Source: Entophlyctis helioformis
Taxonomy: Eukaryota; Chytridiomycota; Chytridiomycetes; Chytridiales; Chytriomycetaceae
Direction of reading: 5' to 3'
Assembly: GCA_025526915.1 (NCBI GenBank)
Contig: JAHLKH010000086.1
Span: 43,047 to 107,046, forward strand
Length of the DNA stretch: 64,000 nucleotides
Numbering within the stretch: the first letter of the stretch is position 1; every line of letters begins with the position of its first letter. This document shows, piece after piece, positions 11,573 to 21,900 of this stretch. The position numbers and the translations under genes were made by a program. Below the pieces are notes generated by a model that was not told the DNA's origin, searched no databases, and worked only from the letters and a program-made list of their open reading frames with translations.

Positions 11573-13227
11573 ATGACGACGAAGCGACACCGGAAGCGAA
11601 AGTCGAAGCGACAGACGACAGACGGAAACGAGCATGTGCGCCGTCTGCAGAGCCAGCTGCAGAGCACAGTCGAGCAGCTGGTTGCCCTTGGCCGCACCGA
11701 CATTGTGCGTGCTGTGGTCGAGCAGGTCGTTTCAGCGAGTGGCAGCCAAGCCGTCGAGCCAGGGTCGCCAGGACAGCCAGCGGCAGCAACAACACAGCCA
11801 GTTGCGCCTCGCTATGTGGTGCCGCCAGCCACCGGCGACCTTGCATACGGACGCAGCCACTGGGACCGCAAGCCCGCCGAGGTACACGCCATGATCCTCA
11901 AGCACGCCGGCCCGCTCACTCGCTTCCTCAACGGCATGCTCGGCGACACGGCCACACTCGATGAAGCGACCAAGCTGCAGCTGTGGACCGATGCGTTCAA
12001 GATGGACTGGCAGGGCGACCTGGCTCTGCTGCCTGACGTTGAGCTGAAGGCCGACAACGGCCTGCTGCTCGCACACTCTCGCTCCATATACGACCGTCTG
12101 TGCAAGCGCTTTCCTCGTTACACCGAGATCCAGGACAGGTATGCGACATACGACCAAGAGTACAACAACTACGACAACTCGTTCCGTCACGAATGCGTGG
12201 ACAGCAGCCGCTTGCTTCTCATTCCCATGCGGCACGGCTGGTTCGATCTGCTCGACTTTACGTATCCGATCGCACTCGCTCGCATGGCCATCCGCTTTGG
12301 ATGCCTCGATCTGCTCAAGCATCTCGACGACGAGTACGACACATTCGAAGACTGGTTGGATGTTCATGGTGTGACAAGCGAGTTCTGGGTCGGCGCAGTT
12401 CATCAAGCAGCCTGCTATGGACATCTCGATATTTTGGATTTCTTGACTGGCTGGGGTCTGGCGAGTTGCTCGCATCACACCATGGACAACGCGGCTGCCA
12501 ACGGCCATCTGCATGTCGTCAAGTGGTTCCACGAGCTCTGGAAGGAAGGATTCACGACTGGCGCCATGAACGGCGCGGCTGCCAACGGTCACCTGCACGT
12601 TGTCAAGTGGCTCCACGAGAATCGAACGGAAGGATGCACGACCCGTGCGATGGATTGGGCGGCTCGTTTCGGCCATCTGCATGTCGTCAAGTGGCTGCAT
12701 GCCAACAGGACGGAAGGATGTACGACTGAAGCCATGGATGGCGCTGCACGCAATGGTCACCTACATGTCGTCGTCTGGCTCCATGAGAACAGAACGGAAG
12801 GGTGCACGACAAAGGCAATGGATTGGGCGGCAGAAACCGGCAACTGCATGTCGTCAAGTGGCTCCATGAGGCTCGCGGTCACGAGCTCACGTCTGCCGCA
12901 CTCGACGCCGCCATCACCAAAGGGCACTTGGACGTTGTCAAGTACATGCACTCGAAAGGCGAGCGCGCATCAAACAGCGCACTTTTCAAGGCAGCCATGT
13001 TCTGCAAGTCAGAGATGGTGCGGTACTTGTTGGATCACGGATACAAAGTTGAACTCGACGATCTCGACTTTGACGATTATGACCATGTCGCCGATTTTCT
13101 GCTTGACTGCCTCACACTGGACAAGGCACAGGCGCTGCTCGTGGAGGCGGAGCGAGGAGAAGGCGACAAGATCGCCATCGAGAGACTTCGAGCGACCATC
13201 CAGGAACTGCAAGCGTCAAGCACGTGA
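11573..13227 (+). CDS. Ankyrin-repeat protein 2 (one apparent -1 frame break)
   Basis: Paralogue of the gene at 299. I take the ATG at 11573 (MTTKRHRKRK) because it gives a basic N-terminus like the paralogue. The PLTRFL / WQGDLALLP domain is at about residues 105-160, followed by 28-residue repeats with the core HVVKWLHENRTEGCTTRAMD. In the repeat after about 12835 the frame shifts: ETGN should be ETG-x-LHVVKWLH, so one base is missing at about 12841-12844; beyond it the repeats continue in frame +1 to a stop at 13225. With one base added it is 552 codons. Protein-binding scaffold inferred; no catalytic motif. Confidence 0.72.
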
Positions 13228-13657
13228 TGAATGGATCGCCAAATATCGCAGTCCGAATGAAGATGCGAATGCCTCGCTTGTCAACATCAAACGCCATCTG
13301 CAACTTGTCCGCCAATACCGCCACGACAAGCACCGCGTCTACCAACAGCAGCCCACAGATGCCATGACCGTCGGCCACGACAGGGATGCTGATCTTGGGG
13401 ATGCCATCGAGGCTGTTGTTGAGGAACAGGTTGAACAAGATGCCAGCCTTGGTGGACGCCTCGCCTGACATGGAACGGCTCAGATAGCGCAATGCCTGAT
13501 CGTGCGCATGCTGTCGGGGTTTGTGGATGGAGACCATTCGGTTTAATTGGCTGTTGCATCAGTCTTGGTGGAGGAGCGTGCCATCTTGTGTGGCTTGGTT
13601 GTTAAATGAGAGCATGAGACGGACAGATCGCGCTTTGCAGAGGCATCACAAAGCAGA
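13228..13657 (+). other. Gap after ankyrin gene 2; possible extended C-terminal coding
   Basis: Directly after the stop, another frame is open from about 13215 to a TGA at 13466-13468 and reads like coding sequence (acidic, Gln/Asp-rich, with preferred C/G third positions). It could be a longer C-terminus of the ankyrin protein if another base is missing near 13215-13225, or a chance open frame. Nothing is supported from 13469 to 13657. Confidence 0.3.
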
Positions 13658-15659
13658 TCAGAAGAGGGCGAGAGGAGCGAGGAGAGCAGCAACGACCGAC
13701 ACGACCGAGGCAGCCATGGCAGCAGCACCGCTGAGAATGGGCTCGTCGCCACCGCCAGGCAGCGGGTGCTTGGTGTAGATCTCGCCAGCAGGCAGGTCGC
13801 CGGTGCCGTAGATAGAGCCGCCACCAGTGCCGTAGGTCGAGCCGCTGCCAGAAGGAGAGGGCGACGGAGCAGCGGATGACTGGCCGTACACGGCAGCAGA
13901 GGCGGTCGTGGCAGTCAAGACAGCAGGCGCGACGGTCGTGGTGGTCTTGGCAGCAGGAGCAGTCGTGGTCGAGGCTGCAGGCACGGCAGGCACGGTCGTG
14001 GAAGCAGGAGCATCGGGTCCGGCAGTGGCAGAGGCAGCAGACGCGGTCGTGGTTGTCTCAGGAACAACAACAGGCACGCCAGTGGTCGCGGATGCAGCCT
14101 CAGATGTGGTCGCGGAAGGAGCAACAGCCTCGGACGCGGTGGTGGTCGTCGCAGAAATGGTGGCAGTCTCGGAGTTGGTTGCAGTTGGCAGTCTCGGGAG
14201 TTGGTTGGAGCAGCGTCAGTCCTGGCGGAAGTCTCAGTGGCAGACTCGGTCGTCGTAGTAGTCTCAGTGGCAGACTCAGTGGTCGTTGGCACAGGGCCTT
14301 CAACAACAACCAGAAACGCGTGTCAGTTGCTGCACAGATCCACAACGCGTGCCAACGTCTGGGATGGCAACTCACACTTGGTCTCGATCTCACAGCTGCT
14401 GCCCTTGTGCCCGTCCGGGACGCAAACGCTCGTAACAAGACCAGAGCATAGACTCAGCGATGACGGGAGTTCCGGAAGCGGGCCAGTCAGCAGTGGGTTG
14501 CTATAGAAGTAACTGTTGGATTGAACGCCGAGAGATGGAGGAGGCGAGAGCATGTCAGTCAATTGCGCGAATGAATGGCAATGATTGATTGGCCATGACG
14601 TACAACCCTGTAAGTTTCGTAAAGTTACTGATGCCTGGTGGAATCGTACCGGTAAGGTTGTTAAATGTCAACCAGCTGTCCATAGAAGTGGTGTCAGCAG
14701 TCCAAGCCATTGCACAAGGTCAAGCACAGCATTCCAAGTCTGTGACTTACAGCTCCGTAAGCATGGTCAGCTTCTCAAGACTGCGAGGGATCTCGCCACC
14801 AAATTCAGAATTCGAGAGACCCCTGCAGTGGAGTATCATTGCAAGCCGAAGATGTGACCATGCCACAAATGGAGGCCGATGAATGCGCGAGGGACGAGTT
14901 GTGATGTGCGTGCGTCAATAAGAGACTGTGGTCATTCGAAATAGGAACAAAGCCAGCATGCATTGCGACTTACAGATACCCAAGTTTGGGCAGGTTGCCA
15001 ATGGACGATGGGATGGGCTTGCCACCAACCTTGCTGCCAACAAGTTCGCTTTGAGATGTGCAGCAGAGCAAGACAGAGATGCATGTCAGGACAATCCCAA
15101 AGCAAGTGCGAAGCGAAGCCAGCACAGTACATACAGATACTCAAGGTCAACCATATCGGCAAATACGTTGTCAGCGATCGAGGTGTACTCATTGAGGGAA
15201 AGATCGCTGTTCAAAGGTGTTCACGACACGGGCACGGCTTGAATGGTGAGCAACGGTGATGCCGAGTGCGTCTCGTAGAAAGTGGCACTCACAGATATGT
15301 CAGACCAGTCAGGGCAGCGATGTTGGGGAATGCATTGTCGGCAGTCTTGCCGGTACCAAGGAGGCTACTGTGGTTGTGAAGGGTCATGGTTGGTGTGGGC
15401 AAAGGCGTCGTCAAGCCATGGTGCACAAGGGGACGAGAGTGAGCAGGCGAGTGAGGTGGATTGAGTAGCGTCAGTTGCCTTGATGCGGCGCACAGCACTG
15501 TTGGCAAGTGACTTACAGCTGAGTGACACGAGTGTCACTGCATTTCACTGGCGAGTCTTCGTCGTTGCCGCAGCAGCTCTGACTTGCGTTGAACTTGTCT
15601 GACCAGATGCTGCTCAGGACAGCACAGTCTTGCTCGAGAAGCGTAAGGTTGGACATGAA
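13658..15659 (-). CDS. Secreted leucine-rich-repeat protein with GPI-type tail (5' end uncertain)
   Basis: Cell-surface protein; ligand unknown. Visible exons (minus): about 15659-15517 (Cys-rich LRR N-cap with SCCGND), 15367-15293, 15206-15135, 15048-14974, 14822-14751, 14675-14604, 14512-14376 and 14297-13658. The five middle exons are 72 or 75 nt, each encoding exactly one plant-type LRR (for example LTFNNLTGTIPPGISNFTKL), and all their introns split a Leu codon after its second base. The last exons encode a Cys-containing C-cap, a Ser/Thr/Ala-rich stalk (TTTESATETT) and a hydrophobic end (AASVVSVVAALLAPLALF), as for GPI attachment. The stalk changes frame near 14180, at an imperfect repeat. 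The signal-peptide exon is not identified; a Met plus Leu run near 15930-15968 (minus) is a candidate. Confidence 0.72.
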
Positions 15660-16356
15660 TGCGAGGGGATCCTTGAATGCGCTTGAGGTGGATGGTGAAG
15701 AAAAACAAGCGGGGGAACAGTCCGCCTTTTGAAGGAAACACAGCTGCGTTGTTCATTGCCTTGGCCATGCGTGTCCACTGCCACAGCCGTTGTTTCATTA
15801 TGCCCAAATTTGACGTGGCGTTCAAGGCTACCGTCAGCATGCAGAGTGCACGTACACGGAGGTGTTTGGGCTTGCTGGGAAGCTATGCTCTGCTGGTATG
15901 CACTAGCCAGTGTCTCTCGGTGGTCGCTCGCTCACAGCAGCAGCAGCAGCAGAAGAAGCAGAAGCATGGTGGTGGCAGGTTTGCTTGACGTTGGCCGCAG
16001 GTCAAAAGATTTTCGCAGCAAGCCACAAACAAAGGGGGACCCGCACCGGCTGTTTGGTTGAGGGAGCGCCAAACGCGGCCGCCACAACCTTGCCAAAGTG
16101 GCATGACGACCTCAACGTGCCCGGCCATGGACTGCGGGCTAAGATGCCTGACAGCCAAGCCGCCAAGCCGCCACGCGAGCACTCGGCAGCCAGCAGCGAC
16201 ACAAGACGGCTGACCAGCGACATGCTGAAGGACGTCCGTGTGCTGGGACCAGCTAGCACACATCAACTGCCATGCAGCATCGCATCAGGTCGCATCTGCG
16301 GACAATCAATTCTGTGAGTGTGGTGATGGCAAAGTTCATTCCAAGAAGATTCCCAG
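15660..16356. other. Unassigned stretch between LRR gene and duplicated block
   Basis: No supported gene. It has a CAG/AAG run at 15936-15965, whose reverse complement encodes Met-Leu-rich residues followed by a GTGAGC donor and could be the missing signal exon of the LRR gene. Otherwise I see only chance open frames. Confidence 0.35.
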
Positions 16357-16635
16357 TCCCCAAGACACTAGATGCCATACCCTTTCGAGCTTTAGGCCGT
16401 GCGTAGATCCCTCAGTTATGTCATCCCCCTGGTCCGACACGTCCATGGTGATGTATCCATAAAGTACGCTGGAACACACCATGGGCAGCCTGAAGAAATG
16501 CGCACATTCGCGAGGCAAACGAGAGAGAGAGAGACGGCGCAGTGGCAGAGCGAAGCCACGCAGGGCAAAAGAGCAGCAGGACAGCCAGATGAGGATGGCA
16601 TGCCAAGCAAAAGTGGATGGCAGGCAAAAGGGAAT

Positions 16636-16707
16636 GCTCCGTACAGGGATCGAACCTGTGACCTTTGCGTTATTAGCACAACGCTCTACCGACTAAGCTA
16701 ACGGAGC
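16636..16707 (-). tRNA. tRNA-Ile (anticodon AAT), no intron
   Basis: The reverse complement folds as a standard 72-nt cloverleaf: acceptor stem GCTCCGT/ACGGAGC (7 bp), D arm GCTTAGTCGGTAGAGC, anticodon stem TTGTG/CGCAA with loop CTAATAA (anticodon AAT, read as inosine-34 after editing), variable AGGTC, and T arm ACAGG-TTCGATC-CCTGT. Identical base for base to the copy at 36838-36909, although the flanks have diverged. Confidence 0.95.
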
Positions 16708-16711
16708 CCCT

Positions 16712-17363
16712 TCATGCCCGAAGAAATCTCTTGTTCTGTATATTCGTTACTTTGTATGAAGATGCAATTTGAAATGCGACGTGATGCGCTGGGCTCGACA
16801 AAGCAGTCCAGTGAAAGCACATCGGCCACCACCACCGTATCCATCCACTCCGCAGTATACCTCCGGAAGCCCCGAGATCAACATGGAAGAGACCCCAGAC
16901 CATTCTGTCCTCATAAATGCTATTCAGCAACATTGACAAGGCATGGCCGGAAACGCATGTTACCACGGGCGACTTGTGCGAAACAACCGTGAGCAGGTAG
17001 GCGTTTGACGGCATGCGGTATCGTATGATGAGCTCGCAAGTCCCGTTTGACGGTTGGGACATCCGTCTCGCGCCATATCACCTTACACTGCTGTGCAAGG
17101 CACACGGCCGTGCCAGTCGCAGCATCACCTGCAGCAGTCCAACAACGACCGTCTGCATCGCCCCTTGCTGCACAGTCCTCGTCGACCAAGACCGTCGCGC
17201 TCCAACTGCCGCCGTCGCTGTCGCTGTTTGACGACGCGTCCATGTCCCTGTCCAGCACCAGCAGCAGACTGTCGGCGTGGCAGTGGGGGCCGGGCGATGA
17301 GACGGCCGACATGTTTGGCTGGCCATCCACATCCAGATGATCCATCGCACCACAAGCAGACAC
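16712..17363 (-). other. Duplicated open frames of doubtful coding status, copy A
   Basis: Two overlapping minus-strand frames (17363-16920 and 17062-16712) stay open in this copy and largely in copy B (37563-37285 and 37261-36914). Differences between copies fall in all codon positions, which argues against strong protein constraint. A GTAAGG donor at about 17088 could join them, but the phases do not agree. I recognise no domain; could be a relic exon of the adjacent membrane gene. Confidence 0.25.
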
Positions 17364-17462
17364 ACATGCACAGGTAGAGAACAGTCAACGAGATGTGTTG
17401 AGAAGGAAACAAATACATTGGATATCACAAGAGTGTTCAGGCTTGGCAGTCAATCACAGCAA

Positions 17463-18480
17463 TCAGTCACCGCCGCCGTCACCACCATCACCACCATCAC
17501 CACCATCACCACCACCACCACCACCACCAACACAGCAACCACCATCATCATCACTGTCACTTCCGTCTCCATGTCCTGAAGTCGGCTTCTGAGCAGGTCT
17601 CCTTGAACACTTGATACAGCACACAAGAAGCAAGGCCACAAAGGTAACGTAAGCGCCGATACCTAGAATCACGGACATTTGGGTACTCTTCCTGGCCTCC
17701 TCCTCCGCGATCTGCCTTTCCTCTTTACTTGGGGGTGCCATGACACTGTGGACGCGGACAAAGAGCCTGGATGACCGCGGCGCGTACTTGGACGGCGTGC
17801 ACTGTGCGGGTGCAGTGGAGTTGTCGATCGAAGCGATGGTGGAACATGTCTTGCAAGCGCTGTCGCTGCAAGACTTTGTCCACGAAGCGCCGTCTGTGTA
17901 TGAGATGGACTGGTAATTGACGCATCTCTCAATGCCGATCAGGAACACGCGAGTGACGGCTCTGGGATCGCCTGCCTGACATCCAGCGATCGACGAGTAC
18001 TCGTTGACTTGGACGGCGGGGCTTCTCGTGTCCTCGTTGAACAAGGTGTACCACTGGCGGTTGTTGCGCACATTGCTGCTCGAGTTGGTCGGGCCAGCGA
18101 CGTCTGTGAACGGTCGGGCAGGAAAGTATCCGAGCTGAAGCCAGTTGATGGGAATGCCAGGTGATGCGGTGCTTGAGAACGGCGAGAGTAGAAGCGACGA
18201 GTGGCACGACGAGCAGCTGGCCGACGTCGTGGAGCCGCAGTTGCTGTACAGACGGACGTCGGTGACGTTGGATGGCAGGCGAGGCGAAGACGAGATCTGA
18301 GCCAGCCGGGCAGGCTGTGGAGACGTCGAGCACAGGACCGATGATGCTTGAGAAGGGGAACGACGGGATGGCGGGCGGGTAGACTGGGCTGCTGCTGACT
18401 TGGATGATGGTTGCTTGGGCAGCGACGGCAGGCACAAGGCACTGGAGCGCAAGGTGGAGCACGGCGAGCACAGGCAGCAT
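17463..18480 (-). CDS. Cys-rich single-pass membrane protein, copy A (frame broken)
   Basis: Unknown family. The ATG at 18480 opens a signal peptide (MLPVLAVLHLALQCLVPAVAA). The ectodomain is Ser/Thr- and Cys-rich (CSSC, CQAGD, CKTC). A transmembrane helix (about GIGAYVTFVALLLVCC) comes at the end, then a basic stretch and a Gly/Asp-rich tail encoded by a CAC/CAT-rich repeat at 17468-17550. Relative to copy B two bases are missing at about 18270-18276, where copy B reads SPAASNFTDV, so the signal peptide and the rest lie in different frames; with two bases added it is 340 codons. The membrane helix and tail differ completely from copy B. A surface receptor or adhesin is possible; no function is assigned. 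Confidence 0.6.
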
Positions 18481-18845
18481 GGCGATCGGGTACTGCTGCT
18501 GTTGTTGTTGTTGTTGGTCGGATCGTCGCAAGATGCCGTTTATATGGCGCTGCGGTCGAGCCAAGCAGCGGCTGCCGGACTCCAACCTCCGCTCTCAGCC
18601 AAGCATCAGAATGAAGTAGCCAGTCGGACGAGCACGTTGCTTGGTGTTGCTTGGCTTGCTCGGTTGGTTCGGACCGACAGCTTGTCACTTGGACTGCACA
18701 GTCCTTGTGCCACAGACGTACTCGCGCGGCATAGTCTGCCTTGGCTGGTCCTGGCAGTGTCCTTGCTGGCCAGCGTCAGTCTACAGCCATCACGCCACGC
18801 AGTACGCAGCGCAGATGCAGAGACATCCTTGAGTTTCAACTGGAC

Positions 18846-18905
18846 TCAAGGCAGCAGTGCCAGATCGCCCTTCCACTCTTGTTTGAAGCTGTCGACCCAG
18901 CACCG
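18846..18905 (-). pseudogene. Relic of an ankyrin-gene N-terminal domain
   Basis: Nineteen codons reading RCWVDSFKQEWKGDLALLP then stop, clearly related to WVDVFK(Q).KWQGSLARLP of the gene at 299 and to FKMDWQGDLALLP of the gene at 11573. It lies 23 nt downstream of the DMX-like stop. No repeats follow, so it is a gene fragment. Confidence 0.65.
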
Positions 18906-18928
18906 CTTCATTGGCACGAGGCCACACA

Positions 18929-21900
18929 TCAGAAACGCGGCAAGACAGTGCGTGCAACAGTGCCGCTCGACAGGCACGAGTACAGGATGCCGCCGGGCGA
19001 GACAGACAGCTCGGTGATCGATCCACCCGTGCCGCTGGTTGCATGTGCACCTAATCCGATAGTGCCGCGTGCCGCCTGGCTGATCTCTGCATTGCCCAGC
19101 GCTTGCAAGTCCCATATCTACAGACACATCATGCGTGAGTGGCACAAGAGCATTCCGGGACCAGATGAGAGAGAGAGTGCAGGAGCGTACCTTGACCTCC
19201 TCGCCCTTGGACCCAGAAAACAACGAGTCCGTGACAGGATCAATTGCAAGTGACTTGATAGCATGGTCGTGTGCGCGGAACATGTTGACAAGCGATGCTC
19301 CCTGCCGCACGTCAATGACATCTATGCCAAGCGTGTGAGTGCCGTCCCATGACGCTGGACAGCAAGGCTCGTGTATGGCGACTTACAGAGGTATCCGCGC
19401 TTGCCCCCAGCAATGAGCATGTCGCGTTGCGGCGAGTACACCAGCGACACAATGCCAGCCTCGCCGATCTGGAACGCTGTCAAACCGGCAAGAGAGTGTG
19501 AGATGGAACGAGCCGGCCATGGACACCAGCCGGCCAGCCAGCCAGCCAGCCAGCGGCACAGTCTCTTACACTTGATCTTTGATTTGCTTGGCGGCACCAG
19601 CGTATCCCAAACGGACACGTTTCTATCGCCGCCACGAGCAGTCAGTCAGTCAGTCAGTGAGTGAGCCAACCGACATGCGAGACCACCAAGCGCAAGGCTC
19701 AAACCCACAAGTGGTTGGACGAGACACCCGCCGTCGCCAGCGTCGTGGTCGAGTTCATGAACACGAAATCCGAGACAGGCCCGACATGGCACTGCCGCAG
19801 CGTGATCGCAGGCCGCAGTGCCGCAGGGTTAGAGTCAAAGCGCCAGATGTGCACATCGCCGCGCGAGTCGCCTGCGCCAAAGCGCACGCCAAACGGATCA
19901 AAGTGGCAGCGTGTGAGGCGGCTGCCGACCGACGCCTGCGACTCAGGCAGTGCGTACGTGAGAAGCTCGGCAGGCTGGCCAAACTGGTAGAGGTTGACGA
20001 CCGGGCTGGCCGCGTCGCCCATCCCCGCGAGATCTGTGGTTGCCATCATGTATGTGTGTATGTGTGAGTCGCAGTGTATGCAAGGAGAGTTGGTAGTGGA
20101 CATGAAACGCCGTCCGTCCTCTGGCACTCACAGTAGTTGAGGCTGCGGTGCGACTCGATGGTCGTCACGCCATGCATCTTGCGTTTGAGTTTCTGGCCGT
20201 TGGATGCGCTCACGGCCGAGTCGTCTGTCGCCACACTTGTCAGCCCATCACACTCAGACTACACACAACACGCAACCACTGCACCACCCACCGCGCGCAA
20301 ACAGATGCGACGAAAACGCGCGCTTGAGATGGCCCGTCGTCATATCGGCGCTCATGTTGCGGCGATGCTTGAGCACCAGCAGCCGGTCATCATTGAGCGA
20401 CGGCGTGCGCGTCATGGAGATCCCCGCACGTGCACGTCCAGGCAACGCCGACGATGCCGAGCCATGCGTGCCCGTCGTGTTGAGCACCAGATCGTCCATG
20501 GACCCGGCGCTATTGCCAAACGACCCGCGTCTCTACATACACATCCAAGCGTGTGAGTCGAGGGGAGTGCACCCTACTCGGCAGTCGCGACAATACTCAG
20601 ACACGGCTCACCTCGTAAAACTTGATCGACTGCTGCATATCAATCTCGCGGATGCCCTTGGCCGTCACGATCGCCATCTCGTTGGCGTCCAGCGGGTTGA
20701 CGGCAAACGATCCGACATGGTCGCTGCCGCGGTACACAATCTCGGTCGTCTCGGCGCCATAGCGCGGGCCGCTGTTGCGCCGAATATCCATCGACAGAAG
20801 CTGTGCGCCGCCGCCGATGCCGGCGAGACCCGTGGACCCGTCGCCGCCAAGCATCGACGACGCCGTTGAAAGGCGGAACGGCGAGTCAAACGATGGCATG
20901 GCGAGCGTCGACATGCTCGGCGTGCCGGGACCCGTGCCGGCGGTCCAGTCCGACGATCCGCCCGCCTGGCCGCCATCGCCCGGCACGAGGCCGCTCTCGC
21001 CCTGCTGGTGGCCATCGTTCTCGGCGGCGTCACCTGTCTCGGTCGACGGCGACACGGCAGGCACGTCCGGTGCAAACACGCGCACCATGCGTCCGATATC
21101 CAGCGACCGCTTGAGCAGCTCCCACACGGCCTTGAGGGGCGTCTCGTACAAGTACGCCTTCATCAGGCTCGGATCAAAGGCATGCAGCGTCCAGTCTGTT
21201 GCAAGCATCGTCTGCCGGTCCAGCAAGTACCCGCTCAGCCCGCGCATGACCGACTCGGCGAGAAACGCCTGCGTGTCGTCCATGGTCGGATGGACATTGA
21301 CCACCTCCTTGAGCCGCTCGAGGTAGTGCTCGAACGTGAGGCCGACATGGCGCAGCACAATCACATGGATGAGGCGGACGGCCACGCCAACGACAGGCGA
21401 CGACGCGCGGTAGAGGGGCAGACCAAACTCGTCAAACAGCGCGGCGTCGCCGTCGAGCGTCGTTGCGGGCGAGCCGCCGGCCGAATGGGAGTGGGAGTGA
21501 TCGTCGTCTTCCGGATGCGCCAGCGGACCGTGGTCGGCCAGCAGATCGCCCAGGAGATGCGACAGGCCCACGCGGTTGTTCTTGAGGAGCACGTCAAAGA
21601 GCCGGTCGCACATGGCGACGATCCACCAGACGCGGTTGGTGTGGGATGATTCGAGCGCCGTGAGGGCCAGCACGACGTAGCCCGTCACGGTCGTCTGCGC
21701 AACAACGGCGTCGGGGATCGCCGCGCTGCCGGCCTTGTCGAGCCAGATGGAGAACGACCGCAGCATGCGCGAGGTGAGCCGCGTGAGCATGTCCAGCCGG
21801 GCGACGGTCCCGCTGCCGACACGGTGTCCGGCGCACTGAACGCAAGCCGGGCTAGGGTGTTGGCTTCCTCGGCCATGAACGTCGCCATGACCGTGTTGTA

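Larger units (their letters stand above)
16357..18785. repeat. Segmental duplication, copy A (2.4 kb)
   Basis: Matches 36556-38985 in the same orientation, starting at CCCAAGACACTAGATG. Both copies carry tRNA-Ile, an intervening conserved stretch and a minus-strand membrane-protein gene with its upstream region. Most of the block differs by roughly one base in ten to twenty by eye, but about 17490-17744 has no counterpart in copy B. Confidence 0.92.

Noticed and set aside
16481..16701. Open frame ending GIEPVTFALLAQRSTD (and its copy near 36680-36898)
   Set aside because: The end is simply the reverse strand of the tRNA-Ile gene; this is a well-known annotation artefact.
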